In this document: positions 18,292-26,918 of the stretch, piece by piece | Numbering within the stretch: the first letter of the stretch is position 1 | How the letters are laid out: every line of letters starts with the position of its first letter | Program-made: the position numbers and the translations under genes | Source: JBCBGF01 sp039820585 | GTDB taxonomy: Bacteria; Pseudomonadota; Alphaproteobacteria; Rhodobacterales; Rhodobacteraceae | Length of the DNA: 64,000 bases | Assembly: GCA_039820585.1 (NCBI GenBank) | Contig: JBCBPV010000012.1 | Coordinates: 1 to 64,000 of the forward strand | Direction of reading: 5' to 3' | Notes under the pieces: generated by a model | What the model saw: only the letters and a program-made list of their open reading frames with translations | Told to the model about the DNA's origin: nothing | Database searches by the model: none

Positions 18292-18900
18292 CTACCCGGC
18301 CGTGCCCACGCCCTTCCGCGCCACGAAATCCACCAGCCCCGACACCCCGCTATGCCCCCGGCCCTCCTGGATATCGGCATCGTAATCGCGGGCGACCACC
18401 ACCTCATACCCCGCAAACGCCTCCCGCAGCATCTCCAGCGTGTACATATGTTCCACCCAGGGCGGCCCACCGGTGCCATAGCCCACTTGCCGCGGCGCAT
18501 AACCATGCAGCAAAAGCAGTCCCCCGGGTTTCAGCGTCCGGTCAATGCCCGCAAACACCTGCGCCCGCATCTCGGGCGGCGAGAACTGGATAAAGATCGC
18601 GGCCACCGCGTCAAATGCCTCCGCGCGCCAGTCCCACGCCTCGATATCCGACAGATGATAATCGACCGTCACCCCCGCCTTGGCCGCCAACCCCCGCGCC
18701 TTCTCAAGCCCCACGGGCGAGGCATCCATCGCCGTCACCCGGTGCCCAAGCCCCGCCAGATAGACCGAGTTCCGCCCCTCGCCATCAGCCACGGCCAGCA
18801 CGGTGGAGCCGGGCGTCAGGTGATGGGCCTGCGCAGTCAGAAAGGCCGCCGGGTCGGTGCCGAAATGAAAGCCCGGTTGGGCGTAGCGGTCGTTCCACAT
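18292..18900 (-). CDS. Class I SAM-dependent methyltransferase (TehB/thiopurine-type)
   Basis: 202-residue methyltransferase. It begins MWNDRYAQPGFHFGTDP, the usual start of small TehB-like methyltransferases, followed by motif I VLAVADGEGRNSVYLAGLG, the acidic AMDASPVGLEKAR, and GGLLLLHGYAPRQ. The longer frame to 18954 lacks support. Likely a detoxifying or small-molecule methyltransferase; substrate unknown. It sits next to a patch of gene fragments but looks intact. Confidence 0.88.
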   Translation of the reverse strand: MWNDRYAQPGFHFGTDPAAFLTAQAHHLTPGSTVLAVADGEGRNSVYLAGLGHRVTAMDASPVGLEKARGLAAKAGVTVDYHLSDIEAWDWRAEAFDAVAAIFIQFSPPEMRAQVFAGIDRTLKPGGLLLLHGYAPRQVGYGTGGPPWVEHMYTLEMLREAFAGYEVVVARDYDADIQEGRGHSGVSGLVDFVARKGVGTAG

Positions 18901-18975
18901 GGGGTGGCAGCCTAAAGGCTGCTCGGATGTCTGGCAAACGATGTTCCATCTCAACGCGATAGATCCGAACCTCGC

Positions 18976-20394
18976 TTGCTGATACGCGCGCCTGTCGAGC
19001 GGGTGTCAAGCCGCATTACCCTGCCCCTGGCAGTCGCGACCCCAGAACAGAGGCACCGACTGACGCAGCATCTCGACGGAGCGACAGCGGGCCTCGGCGG
19101 AAAGGTGATGACTTATGATGGCGAGAACCGCCCGCTCTCGGTCACTTATGCAGGCAAGCTCACCGAATATGTCTACGGCGCCGATGGCTCCCGCCTCAAG
19201 AAGATCGACGAGGTGGGCACCTCAAACGAGACAGAGACCGTCTACTTCGGCCCCGTCGAGATCCGCAACTTCGGCCAGGGCAGTGCGGAGGAGATCCTCA
19301 CCTATCCCCACGCCAACCTGCGGCTCTCGAACAGCACAGCCGAGTACCTCCACCGCGATCAACTCGCCTCCGTCAAGATGGTCACAAACGCCGCCGGTCT
19401 GCGCGCCGAACGCGCCCATTACACCGCCTTCGGAGACGAGACCGAGGTCACCCATGACGCAACTGTGGAGACCGAGACCAAGGGGTACATCGGCGAGCGC
19501 AATGATGCAGGCGCGGGCCTCCTTTACCTCAACGCAAGATACTACGATCCAGAACTCGGAATGTTCATCCAGCCAGATTGGTTCGAGCTAACGCAAGCAG
19601 GTGTTGGAGCAGACCGGTTCGCGTATTCCGCCAACGACCCAATCAACAAGAGTGACCCAAATGGTAACTTCTATGAAGGCCATTACAAGACCTACCCAAC
19701 ACTTCCATACAACACTAAGTCGCAAAGCCCAATTGTTCGAGCACTCGACAATGCAGCGCGGTATGTTGTGAATGCTACACCTTCGGCTTTGAACGTGTTC
19801 GCTGATGGTCTCTATGCAACCGGCGAAGCGCTCGCTCCACACGTCGGTACACTGGAGAACGCGGCCGTAACTACACCAACCGCATTTGATGACGCAGCTG
19901 CAACTGTAGCGCGTGGTTGGGCAACGGCTTCCTCGATCGCCGCTGAGCGGGCCGCCGGGATTGTTAGGGTTAATCCCAAGTCTATTCGCTTTAGCCAACG
20001 AACTGCCGGTGGAGGCGAGGCCCCGAGAGGAGCAGCAAGTGTGCGCGAGAGCATGTCTGCGAATGGCTGGGTAGGCGAGCCAATCGACGTAGTAAAGACA
20101 AGAGATGGCTCTCTTGTTGCAATCGACAATACGCGTCTTGCAGTAGCACGAGAGCTTGAACTGAATAGGATACCCGTCAGAGTGCGCAACTACGACGACC
20201 CCTTGCCCAGTTCAGCGGTACGACCACACAGAGACTTCCGAGATGCAGCAACGTGGGGAGACGTGGTCAAAAGCCGTACTAAGAATAACCGCTTGGATGA
20301 GAGTGGTACGGACACTTCCCCGCGTATGCCTGGAAAACCCGCAAGCGGAAGAGGCTTTGGGTCTTGGGTGCGAGACGTGCTTGGTCTAAACTAG
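18976..20394 (+). pseudogene. N-terminally truncated Rhs protein with variable C-terminal tip (ParB-like toxin candidate)
   Basis: Residues 45-230 of the 472-residue frame hold the end of an Rhs/YD-repeat core: YDGENRPLSVTY, EYVYGADGSRLKK, YLHRDQLASVKMVTN, GLLYLNARYYDPELGMFIQPD and YSANDPINKSDPNG. The start (TTG 18976) is arbitrary; the frame is open only from 18916, so the N-terminal shell is missing. After residue 230 the sequence changes character and loses GC bias. Residues 331-403 (VNPKSIRFS...GEPIDVVKTRDG...DNTRLAVARE...IPVRV) resemble a ParB/sulfiredoxin-like fold, a type known among polymorphic toxin tips. A small gene 9 bp downstream is the probable immunity gene. I infer a displaced toxin tip; translation could begin at ATG 19108 (GKV-MTYDGEN). 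Confidence 0.7.
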
Positions 20395-20402
20395 TAATCG
20401 CA

Positions 20403-20747
20403 ATGAAAACCGAAATTGACAGCGTACGTGCATTTTTACTCAACCAAGGCGTCAGCGTCCCGAATATCATGTTGGAGGACAAATTTCTTGACGATCTCGA
20501 GTTAAAGGGATTTGAGCTAGTCCCTCACGAAATCGTTGCTCGATACACAAAAGAAATTAATGAACGGTATCCTTCGAGGCGAGTTGTGCCATTTGCTCTT
20601 TCACTTAACAGCGACGAGACGGCCTGCTTTGTTCTCGGCAATAAAGATTATTCCATTGTGCAACTACACGACTTTGCCAGCGCTGGCTGGGAGCAGCCAT
20701 TGTTTTTCAAGTCGCTTTCAGAATGGCTGGTCGTTGGCGCGAAGTGA
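20403..20747 (+). CDS. Probable SMI1/KNR4 (SUKH)-like immunity protein
   Basis: 114-residue soluble protein starting 9 bp after the Rhs-tip stop. The second half, ACFVLGNKDYSIVQLHDF then ASAGWE and SLSEWL, resembles SMI1/KNR4-family proteins in which VVxIHDFASPGWE precedes a final SFxxWL helix. Such proteins are common immunity partners of contact-dependent toxins and bind the toxin in the cytoplasm. Position directly after an Rhs tip supports that role. Base composition is AT-richer than the chromosome, like the tip itself. Start chosen at ATG 20403 rather than the upstream ATG inside the Rhs frame. Confidence 0.65.
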   Translation: MKTEIDSVRAFLLNQGVSVPNIMLEDKFLDDLELKGFELVPHEIVARYTKEINERYPSRRVVPFALSLNSDETACFVLGNKDYSIVQLHDFASAGWEQPLFFKSLSEWLVVGAK

Positions 20748-20773
20748 TGTTGATTGCCAGCGCAAGGATTGTC

Positions 20774-21482
20774 TTAACTGGGATCGACCCACAGTCGCGT
20801 GGCTAGCTTTCTAACTGCTGCATTAATGCCAATGCCGGGCACCTGCGCTCCATCCTGTCGAGAGTGATTGTCGATTTGTAGGTTTTGCCCCAACACCCCA
20901 ATCAACACATCCTCCACCAGATACCGCTCCACCCCGAGATCCACCAACCGCGTCACTGCCGCATCTGCACTCCGCGTGTGCAGCGTCGACAGCACCAACC
21001 GCCCGATCAGCGCTGCGCGACAGGCGATCTCGGCCGTCTCCGCATCCCGGATTTCCCCCACCATCACGATATCCGGATCCTGCCGCAGCACCGCGCGCAG
21101 CACCCGCGCAAAGCTGAGGCCCGTAGCGGCGTTCACCTGAACCTGCTCGATCCCCGGCACCGAGTATTCGATCGGATCCTCGACGGTGATGATCTTGCGT
21201 TCCGGCGTGTTGAGATGCGCGAGCGCGGTGTAGAGCGTCGTGGTCTTCCCCGATCCTGTGGGCCCGGTGACGAGGAACAGCCCGCTTGGCCGTTCGATCA
21301 GATCAATGACCTTGCGCTTGATCTCCGGATCGAAGCCGAGCGCATCCCAATCGAGCTTGCGGGCATGGGGGTCGAGCACCCGGCAGACGATGCTTTCGCC
21401 GAATTGCGTCGGCACGGTGGAGACGCGGAAATCCACTGACCGGCCCGCGAAGACCGAGGTGATGCGCCCGTCACGGGACTAA
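20774..21482 (-). pseudogene. Fragment of a type II secretion/type IV pilus assembly ATPase (GspE/PilB family)
   Basis: An open stretch homologous to the middle of GspE. SRDGRITSVFAGRSVDFRV begins right after an in-frame TAG. Then come FGESIVCRVLD, Walker A GPTGSGKTTTLYTA, the Asp box ITVEDPIEY, Walker B DIVMVGEIRD and LVLSTLHT. Homology ends near VLIGVLGQNL; the last 35 residues (from about 20882 down) are unlike the family, which should continue into a zinc-binding Cys4 region. Both the N1/N2 domains and the C-terminus are missing, so this is a remnant, not a working ATPase. No other gsp genes are nearby. Confidence 0.85.
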
Positions 21483-21533
21483 CGCCGTTCCATCAAATCT
21501 AGGGGCGAAGGAGCACTGCTGCGGGGCTTGGCG

Positions 21534-22436
21534 CTACCCCCCACCCCGCCGCACCTCCGGATGCAGCGACGCCCCCAGCACATGTTCCGCCTGGTGCACC
21601 ACATGCTCGCCCCGCCCCACGATCAGCGGGTCGAACGGCTTGACCACCTTCGGATCCTTCCCCGGATAATCCACCGCGTTCAGGAAATGCGCCATACATT
21701 CCAGCCGCGCGCGTTTCTTGTCGTTGGATTTGATGATCGTCCAGGGCGCGTCGGCGGTATCGGTGTAGAAGAACATCGCCTCCTTCGCTTCGGTATAGTC
21801 GTCCCACTTGCCCAGCGACGCCTTGTCGATCGGCGACAGCTTCCACTGCTTCAACGGATCGGTCTCGCGACTGTCAAAGCGGCGCTTCTGTTCGTCCTGC
21901 GTGACCGAGAACCAGTATTTGAACAGGTGAATGCCCGACCGCACCAGCATCCGTTCCAGATCCGGGGTCTGGCGCATGAACTCGAGGTATTCGTTGGGCG
22001 AGCAGAACCCCATCACCCGCTCAACCCCCGCCCGATTGTACCAGGACCGGTCATAGAACACCATCTCACCTTTGGTCGGCAACTCGTTGACGTAGCGTTG
22101 AAAAAACCACTGGCCCCTTTCCTGATCGGTGGGCTTGTTCAGCGCCACAACGCGCGCGGATCGCGGGTTGAGGTGTTCGGTAAACCGCTTGATCGTGCCG
22201 CCCTTACCGGCGGCATCGCGCCCCTCGAACAGCAGCACGAACTTCTGCCCCGTCTCCTGCGCCCACAGCTGCACCTTCAACAGCTCGGCCTGCAGCTTGG
22301 CCTTGCGCACCTCATAGGACCGGCGCGACAGCTTGCGGTCATAGGGGTATTGCCCGTTTTCGAACGCCTCGCGGATCGGGTCGTCGGGATGGATGGGGGG
22401 CGGGGTGATGTTGACCGGGCTGACGGTGTCGCGCAT
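21534..22436 (-). CDS. ppk2: Polyphosphate kinase 2
   Basis: Transfers phosphate between polyphosphate and nucleoside diphosphates or monophosphates in the cytoplasm. 300 residues with the PPK2 P-loop fold: Walker A FEGRDAAGKGGTIKRF, the lid RGQWFFQRYVNELP, Walker B MVFYDRSWYNRAGVERVMGFC, and the C-terminal SNDKKRARLECMAHFL. It corresponds to a one-domain PPK2. Located 63 bp downstream of the sulfotransferase gene on the same strand; no functional link is evident. Confidence 0.95.
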   Translation of the reverse strand: MRDTVSPVNITPPPIHPDDPIREAFENGQYPYDRKLSRRSYEVRKAKLQAELLKVQLWAQETGQKFVLLFEGRDAAGKGGTIKRFTEHLNPRSARVVALNKPTDQERGQWFFQRYVNELPTKGEMVFYDRSWYNRAGVERVMGFCSPNEYLEFMRQTPDLERMLVRSGIHLFKYWFSVTQDEQKRRFDSRETDPLKQWKLSPIDKASLGKWDDYTEAKEAMFFYTDTADAPWTIIKSNDKKRARLECMAHFLNAVDYPGKDPKVVKPFDPLIVGRGEHVVHQAEHVLGASLHPEVRRGGG

Positions 22437-22499
22437 GAAAATTCTCCGTTTACATCCCCTCAGGATACGGAAATTGCGCGCGCGATGCCTTGATCGGTA

Positions 22500-23393
22500 T
22501 CAAACCGGGTGGGCGCCACCCTGCTCCAGCCAGTGGCGCAGCCGCACCTCCGGCACCAACTCCGCCATCCGCGCCTCGTACCGGGCGACCTGATCCGCGT
22601 TCAGCACACCCTCCCAATTCCCGGTCCCGCCCTTGGCAAAGAAGTCCCCGTCATTCTCCCACAACCCCCGGCCGCCCCCCGGCGCATGTTCCGACGCGCG
22701 CGATTTCATGGCGTCAAACCCCGTGGCCTCCACCACCGCCGCCAAAACGGCGTCGTTCACCTCCGCCCCCACCGCTCGGGCCAGCGCCGCCACCGCCCCC
22801 GCCCGATCCGCCATCATGTCGGCATAGTGCAGCACCGTCAGATCCCGCCCGCGCGGCGCGCCCACCGTGTGCCGGTAATGCGCCACCAGCCCATCCAGGC
22901 TGTCGCGATCGGTATCGTCGGCCTCGTACGTATTGCTCAGGTAGAATCCAAACGCCTCCTCCAACGGCGCTTTCATGGGATGATCCCCGCGCCCTTTCAT
23001 GTTGGCGATATGCTTGCGGATCGACAAAAACACATCCAGCGGATGCCGATAGACCGCGACCATCGGCACGCCCTCCCACACCGGAAACCCGTCGCCGGGG
23101 GTGTGCGTCTTGACCACCCGTCGCCCGGTCTGTTCGGCCAGGGCGCGCCGTTTGTCCTCGGCGGGTGTCATGTTGGAGTCTATCCAGGGGGACAGAACCG
23201 GCACCGGCCCGGGCAACTCCCCACCGGCCAAAAGCCGCACCAGGATGGCTTGCGTCCAGGTCGTCCCGCATTTGGCAGGCGTGCACACCATCACATCGCC
23301 CACCCGCGCGGTATAAATCTCCCACCGCTCGGGGTCGGTGATCTCCCCGCGATAGATCCGTTCGGCGGGGGCGAGCATGGGGGCATCGGTCAT
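22500..23393 (-). CDS. Sulfotransferase family protein
   Basis: 297-residue PAPS-dependent sulfotransferase of the cytosolic (Sulfotransfer_1) type. The 5'-phosphosulfate loop TPAKCGTTWTQAIL is at residues 38-51. The 3'-phosphate element VAVYRHPLDVFLSIRKH follows, and the C-terminal WENDGDFFAKGGTGNWEGVL corresponds to the conserved GxxGxWK-type region, here GTGNWEG. The acceptor is unknown. The ATG at 23393 has AGGAGA 7-8 nt upstream. It is divergent from parE and upstream of ppk2. Confidence 0.9.
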   Translation of the reverse strand: MTDAPMLAPAERIYRGEITDPERWEIYTARVGDVMVCTPAKCGTTWTQAILVRLLAGGELPGPVPVLSPWIDSNMTPAEDKRRALAEQTGRRVVKTHTPGDGFPVWEGVPMVAVYRHPLDVFLSIRKHIANMKGRGDHPMKAPLEEAFGFYLSNTYEADDTDRDSLDGLVAHYRHTVGAPRGRDLTVLHYADMMADRAGAVAALARAVGAEVNDAVLAAVVEATGFDAMKSRASEHAPGGGRGLWENDGDFFAKGGTGNWEGVLNADQVARYEARMAELVPEVRLRHWLEQGGAHPV

Positions 23394-23510
23394 GGGCAGT
23401 CTCCTGAAGTCGCGGCACCCTAGGCCCCCGCCCCCCAAAACACCAACCGCATTGCGCACCCCCCTCCCCCTGCCCTATCTTGTGGCCACAACGCACAATA
23501 AGAGCAGCAT

Positions 23511-25472
23511 ATGGCAGACGATCTTCTCTCCGGCCCCGCGACCGGGGACGCCTACGACGCAAATTCGATCGAGGTCCTCGAAGGGCTGGAACCGGTGCGC
23601 AAGCGGCCGGGCATGTATATCGGCGGCACTGATGAGCGTGCGCTGCACCACCTGGTGGCGGAGGTGCTGGATAACTCGATGGACGAGGCGGTCGCAGGCC
23701 ACGCCACCCGGATCGAGGTCGAACTGCACGAAGACCACTCCGTCACCATCCGCGACAACGGCCGCGGCATCCCCGTCGACCCGCACCCGAAATTCCCCGA
23801 CAAATCCGCGCTGGAAGTGATCCTCTGCACGCTCCACGCAGGCGGCAAGTTCTCGGGCAAGGCCTACCAGACCTCCGGCGGCCTCCACGGCGTCGGCGTC
23901 TCCGTCGTCAACGCGCTCAGCGATCACCTCCGCGTCGAGGTCGCCCGCAACCGTGAGCTCTTCGCGCAGGAATTCTCCCGCGGCATCCCCCAGGGCCCCG
24001 TCAAGACGCTGGGCCCCACCCCCAACCGCCGCGGCACGCAAGTCACCTTCCACGCCGACGAACAGATCTTCGGCTCCCACCGCTTCAAGCCCGCGCGCCT
24101 CTTGAAAATGGTCCGCTCCAAGGCCTACCTCTTCTCGGGCGTCGAAATCCGCTGGAAATCCGCCATCGACGACGGTGAAACCCCGCAAGAGGCCACCTTC
24201 CACTTCCCCGGCGGCCTGTCGGACTACCTGACCGAAACACTGGGCGGGGCCACCACCTATGCCGACCGCCCCTTTGCCGGCAAAGTCCAGTTTCAGGAAA
24301 AATACGGCCAACCCGGCAGCGTCGAATGGGCGATCAACTGGACGCCCGCGCGCGACGGCTTCATCCAATCCTACTGCAACACCGTCCCCACACCCGAAGG
24401 CGGCACCCATGAACAGGGCTTCTGGGCCGCGATCCTCAAGGGCATCCGCGCCTATGGCGAGCTGTCAAACAACCGCAAAGCCGCCCAGATCACCCGCGAC
24501 GACCTGATCACCGGCGGCGCGGCATTGGTCAGCTGTTTCATCCGCGAACCCGAATTCGTGGGCCAGACCAAGGACCGCCTGGCAACAACCGAGGCCGCCC
24601 GCATGGTCGAAGGCGCCGTGCGCGACCACTTCGACAACTGGCTGGCCGCCGACACGAAATCCGCAGGCGCGATCCTCGATTTCCTGGTCCTGCGCGCCGA
24701 AGAACGCCTGCGCCGCAAGCAGGAAAAAGAAACCGCCCGCAAATCCGCCACCAAGAAACTGCGCCTGCCCGGCAAGCTCGTCGATTGCAGCCAAAACGCC
24801 CGCGACGGCACCGAGCTGTTCATTGTCGAGGGCGACAGCGCCGGTGGCAGCGCCAAGATGGCGCGCGACCGCAAAACCCAGGCGCTCCTCCCCCTGCGCG
24901 GCAAGATCCTGAACGTGCTGGGCGCGGCCTCGTCAAAGCTTGGCTCCAATGCCGAGATCTCAGACCTCTGCCAGGCGCTTGGCGTGGGCCTCGGCACGCG
25001 CTTCAACCTCGACGACCTGCGCTATGACAAGGTCATCATCATGACCGACGCCGATGTCGACGGCGCGCATATCGCCTCGCTTCTGATGACGTTCTTCTTC
25101 ACCCAGATGCGCCCGATGATCGACGCAGGCCATCTCTACCTCGCCTGCCCGCCGCTCTTCCGCCTGACCCAGGGGGCCAAGCGGGTCTACTGCCTGGACG
25201 AGGCCGAGCGCGATGCCTGGATGGAAAAAGGCATCGGCGGCAAAGGCAAGATCGACGTCTCGCGGTTCAAGGGCTTGGGTGAGATGGATGCCAAGGACCT
25301 CAAAGAGACGACGATGGACCCAGGCTCGCGCAAGCTGATCCGCGTGACGGTGGATGAGGATGAGCCGGGCGAGACCGGCGACCTGGTGGACCGGCTGATG
25401 GGGAAAAAGCCGGAACTGCGCTTTCAGTACATTCAGGAGAACGCGCGGTTCGTGGAGGAGTTGGATGTTTGA
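23511..25472 (+). CDS. parE: DNA topoisomerase IV subunit B
   Basis: ATPase subunit that, with ParC, decatenates replicated chromosomes. 653 residues: GHKL ATPase domain with LDNSMDEAVAGHA and the RDNGRGIPVD loop, GGLHGVGVSVVNAL, a transducer domain, and a TOPRIM domain with VEGDSAGGSAKMARDRKTQALLPLRG and the metal-binding TDADVDGAHI. The C-terminus (FKGLGEMDAKDLKETTMDP...RFQYIQENARFVEELDV) is typical of ParE. RKRPGMYIGGTDERALHHLV marks ParE rather than GyrB. parC is not in the window. Confidence 0.97.
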   Translation: MADDLLSGPATGDAYDANSIEVLEGLEPVRKRPGMYIGGTDERALHHLVAEVLDNSMDEAVAGHATRIEVELHEDHSVTIRDNGRGIPVDPHPKFPDKSALEVILCTLHAGGKFSGKAYQTSGGLHGVGVSVVNALSDHLRVEVARNRELFAQEFSRGIPQGPVKTLGPTPNRRGTQVTFHADEQIFGSHRFKPARLLKMVRSKAYLFSGVEIRWKSAIDDGETPQEATFHFPGGLSDYLTETLGGATTYADRPFAGKVQFQEKYGQPGSVEWAINWTPARDGFIQSYCNTVPTPEGGTHEQGFWAAILKGIRAYGELSNNRKAAQITRDDLITGGAALVSCFIREPEFVGQTKDRLATTEAARMVEGAVRDHFDNWLAADTKSAGAILDFLVLRAEERLRRKQEKETARKSATKKLRLPGKLVDCSQNARDGTELFIVEGDSAGGSAKMARDRKTQALLPLRGKILNVLGAASSKLGSNAEISDLCQALGVGLGTRFNLDDLRYDKVIIMTDADVDGAHIASLLMTFFFTQMRPMIDAGHLYLACPPLFRLTQGAKRVYCLDEAERDAWMEKGIGGKGKIDVSRFKGLGEMDAKDLKETTMDPGSRKLIRVTVDEDEPGETGDLVDRLMGKKPELRFQYIQENARFVEELDV

Positions 25473-25492
25473 GGGGGTTTGAAAAAACATAG

Positions 25493-26425
25493 ATGGCGTT
25501 TAGCATCGAAAGGTACGTTCTGAAGCTCCTTAAGGAAAGCCCGGGCAAGAGATTTACAGCTCGAGAACTCGCAACTCAAATCATGGAGCGCTTTCCCAAC
25601 GACGTTGAGGAAAAGCGAAAACGGAGCCGGGCGGTCAAGATATCGCTCGAAAGTGACGACGCCATGCTTCAACAGATCGTTGCAGAGATCGGTGCGCAGC
25701 GCCCAAACATCCAGAGAAAACACTCTGAGATCAAGACAACTGAAGGCAGGCCCCGCCAATTCTACTTCACTACTCTATCTGATGAAGACGAGCTAGCTGA
25801 CCTAGAGATAGAAATCACAGAGCTTGATGTCAGAGGTCTCCCAAATCAATTAGAAGCGAACTTGTATCCCATACTGTCAAAGTACCTGAGGTCAGAACTC
25901 GGTGTATTCAGCATGAGGATCGATGAAAGACGGGCGAAAAACAGCCGCGGCAAAGGAGGCAATCGTTGGCTGTTTCCCGACGTCGTCGGGATGGAAGATC
26001 TAAGTTCCGGCTGGATACGGGAGATTATTGATACCGCAAAAGAGTACTCAGACAAGAAAACGAAACTTTGGTCTTTCGAAGTTAAACTGCGCATCAATCT
26101 CTCGAACGTTCGAGAAGTATATTTCCAAGCAGTAAGCAATTCTTCTTGGTCTAATTTTGGATACCTGGTCGCAGCTGAAATTGAAGGGGGCGCTTCGATC
26201 CGAGAGCTCCGAATGCTTGCCGCCTCTCACGGCGTAGGGTTGATTAGGCTCGACGTTCAAAACCCAGCAGAAAGCCAGATCCTGATACCTGCTCAAGAAA
26301 ATTTAGACATTGACTGGGACAACGCCAATAGATTGGCGGAGGAAAATGAAGACTTTATTCGATATATCCAGCTGGTACGACAGTTCTATCAGACCGGAGA
26401 TCCGCGCTCTAAAGACTGGGACTAG
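25493..26425 (+). CDS. HrgA-like (COG2958) winged-helix protein, solitary
   Basis: 310-residue protein, 20 bp after parE but with clearly lower GC than parE. The N-terminus (VLKLLKESPGKRFTARELATQI) is a winged-helix-like module, followed by EIGAQRPNIQRKH and EIKTTEGRPRQFYF. The C-terminal half is strongly conserved in this family: DLSSGWIREI, KKTKLWSFEVKLRINLSNVRE, YFQAVSNSSWSNFGYLVAAEI and VRQFYQTGD. The family is named from HrgA, associated with restriction-modification loci in Helicobacter, but its activity is not established. The KLWSFEVKL element resembles a nuclease-like E-x-K core. No methylase or restriction gene is adjacent. Confidence 0.8.
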   Translation: MAFSIERYVLKLLKESPGKRFTARELATQIMERFPNDVEEKRKRSRAVKISLESDDAMLQQIVAEIGAQRPNIQRKHSEIKTTEGRPRQFYFTTLSDEDELADLEIEITELDVRGLPNQLEANLYPILSKYLRSELGVFSMRIDERRAKNSRGKGGNRWLFPDVVGMEDLSSGWIREIIDTAKEYSDKKTKLWSFEVKLRINLSNVREVYFQAVSNSSWSNFGYLVAAEIEGGASIRELRMLAASHGVGLIRLDVQNPAESQILIPAQENLDIDWDNANRLAEENEDFIRYIQLVRQFYQTGDPRSKDWD

Positions 26426-26487
26426 CAAGACGCAAACAATGAGAGACCACCAGTTTTTTTGATGTCTTAAGAATGACAAGTGACACG

Positions 26488-26563
26488 CCCGGCCGAAAGG
26501 CCGGGGATCGCCCGAACCGCCCCCGTCACGCCAAAAGCGTGCCTGCGGCACGACGCGGGCGAT
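26488..26563. repeat. Compound hairpin element with GAAA tetraloop
   Basis: CCCGGCC-GAAA-GGCCGGG (26488-26505) is a perfect 7-bp stem with a GNRA loop. Directly after it, ATCGCCCG (26507-26514) pairs with CGGGCGAT (26556-26563). Inside are two mutually exclusive hairpins: CACGC/GCGTG (26527-26541) and CGTGCC/GGCACG (26538-26552). The arrangement suggests a structured RNA or folded DNA element; function unknown. Confidence 0.6.
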
Positions 26564-26635
26564 ACGCCCTACCCTCGGTCCGGGCGACGCCCTCACCAAG
26601 TCGAAGCGACCGTAGCACCAAACAGCACCGCCCCC

Positions 26636-26692
26636 GGAGCTCCGCCCGTTCGATGCTCGAAAGGTCCACCGGACCTTTCGCCGGCTGCGCCA
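26636..26692. repeat. GC-rich palindromic repeat, copy 1
   Basis: Core GCTCGAAAGGTCCACCGGACCTTTCG contains the near-perfect palindrome at 26658-26680, flanked by CTCCGCCCGTTCG before and CCGGCTGCGCC after. Shared with 26863-26918 and 30419-30480. Confidence 0.6.
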
Positions 26693-26862
26693 GACCACAC
26701 CGAACCCCCTTGGTCCTAGCGATACCCTCACCAAGCTGAAGCGACCGTAGCCAGCACGCAGCGGCGTAACCCGCTCTCACCAAATACCACACCGCGTAGG
26801 GTGGGCTTTCAGCCCACCTCCCCCACCAGCCTCCCGGCGCAACGCCCGCTTATCCCGGCACC

Positions 26863-26918
26863 GGGGCTCCGCCCGTTCGGCCCCCTGAGCGTCCACCGAA
26901 CGCTCTGCGAGACGGGCC
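26863..26918. repeat. GC-rich palindromic repeat, copy 2 (diverged)
   Basis: Begins with the same GGCTCCGCCCGTTCG as copy 1. The central palindrome is GAGCGTCCACCGAACGCTC, with compensating base changes relative to copy 1 (AAAGGT/ACCTTT becomes GAGCGT/ACGCTC), so pairing is kept while the sequence has changed. Confidence 0.55.
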
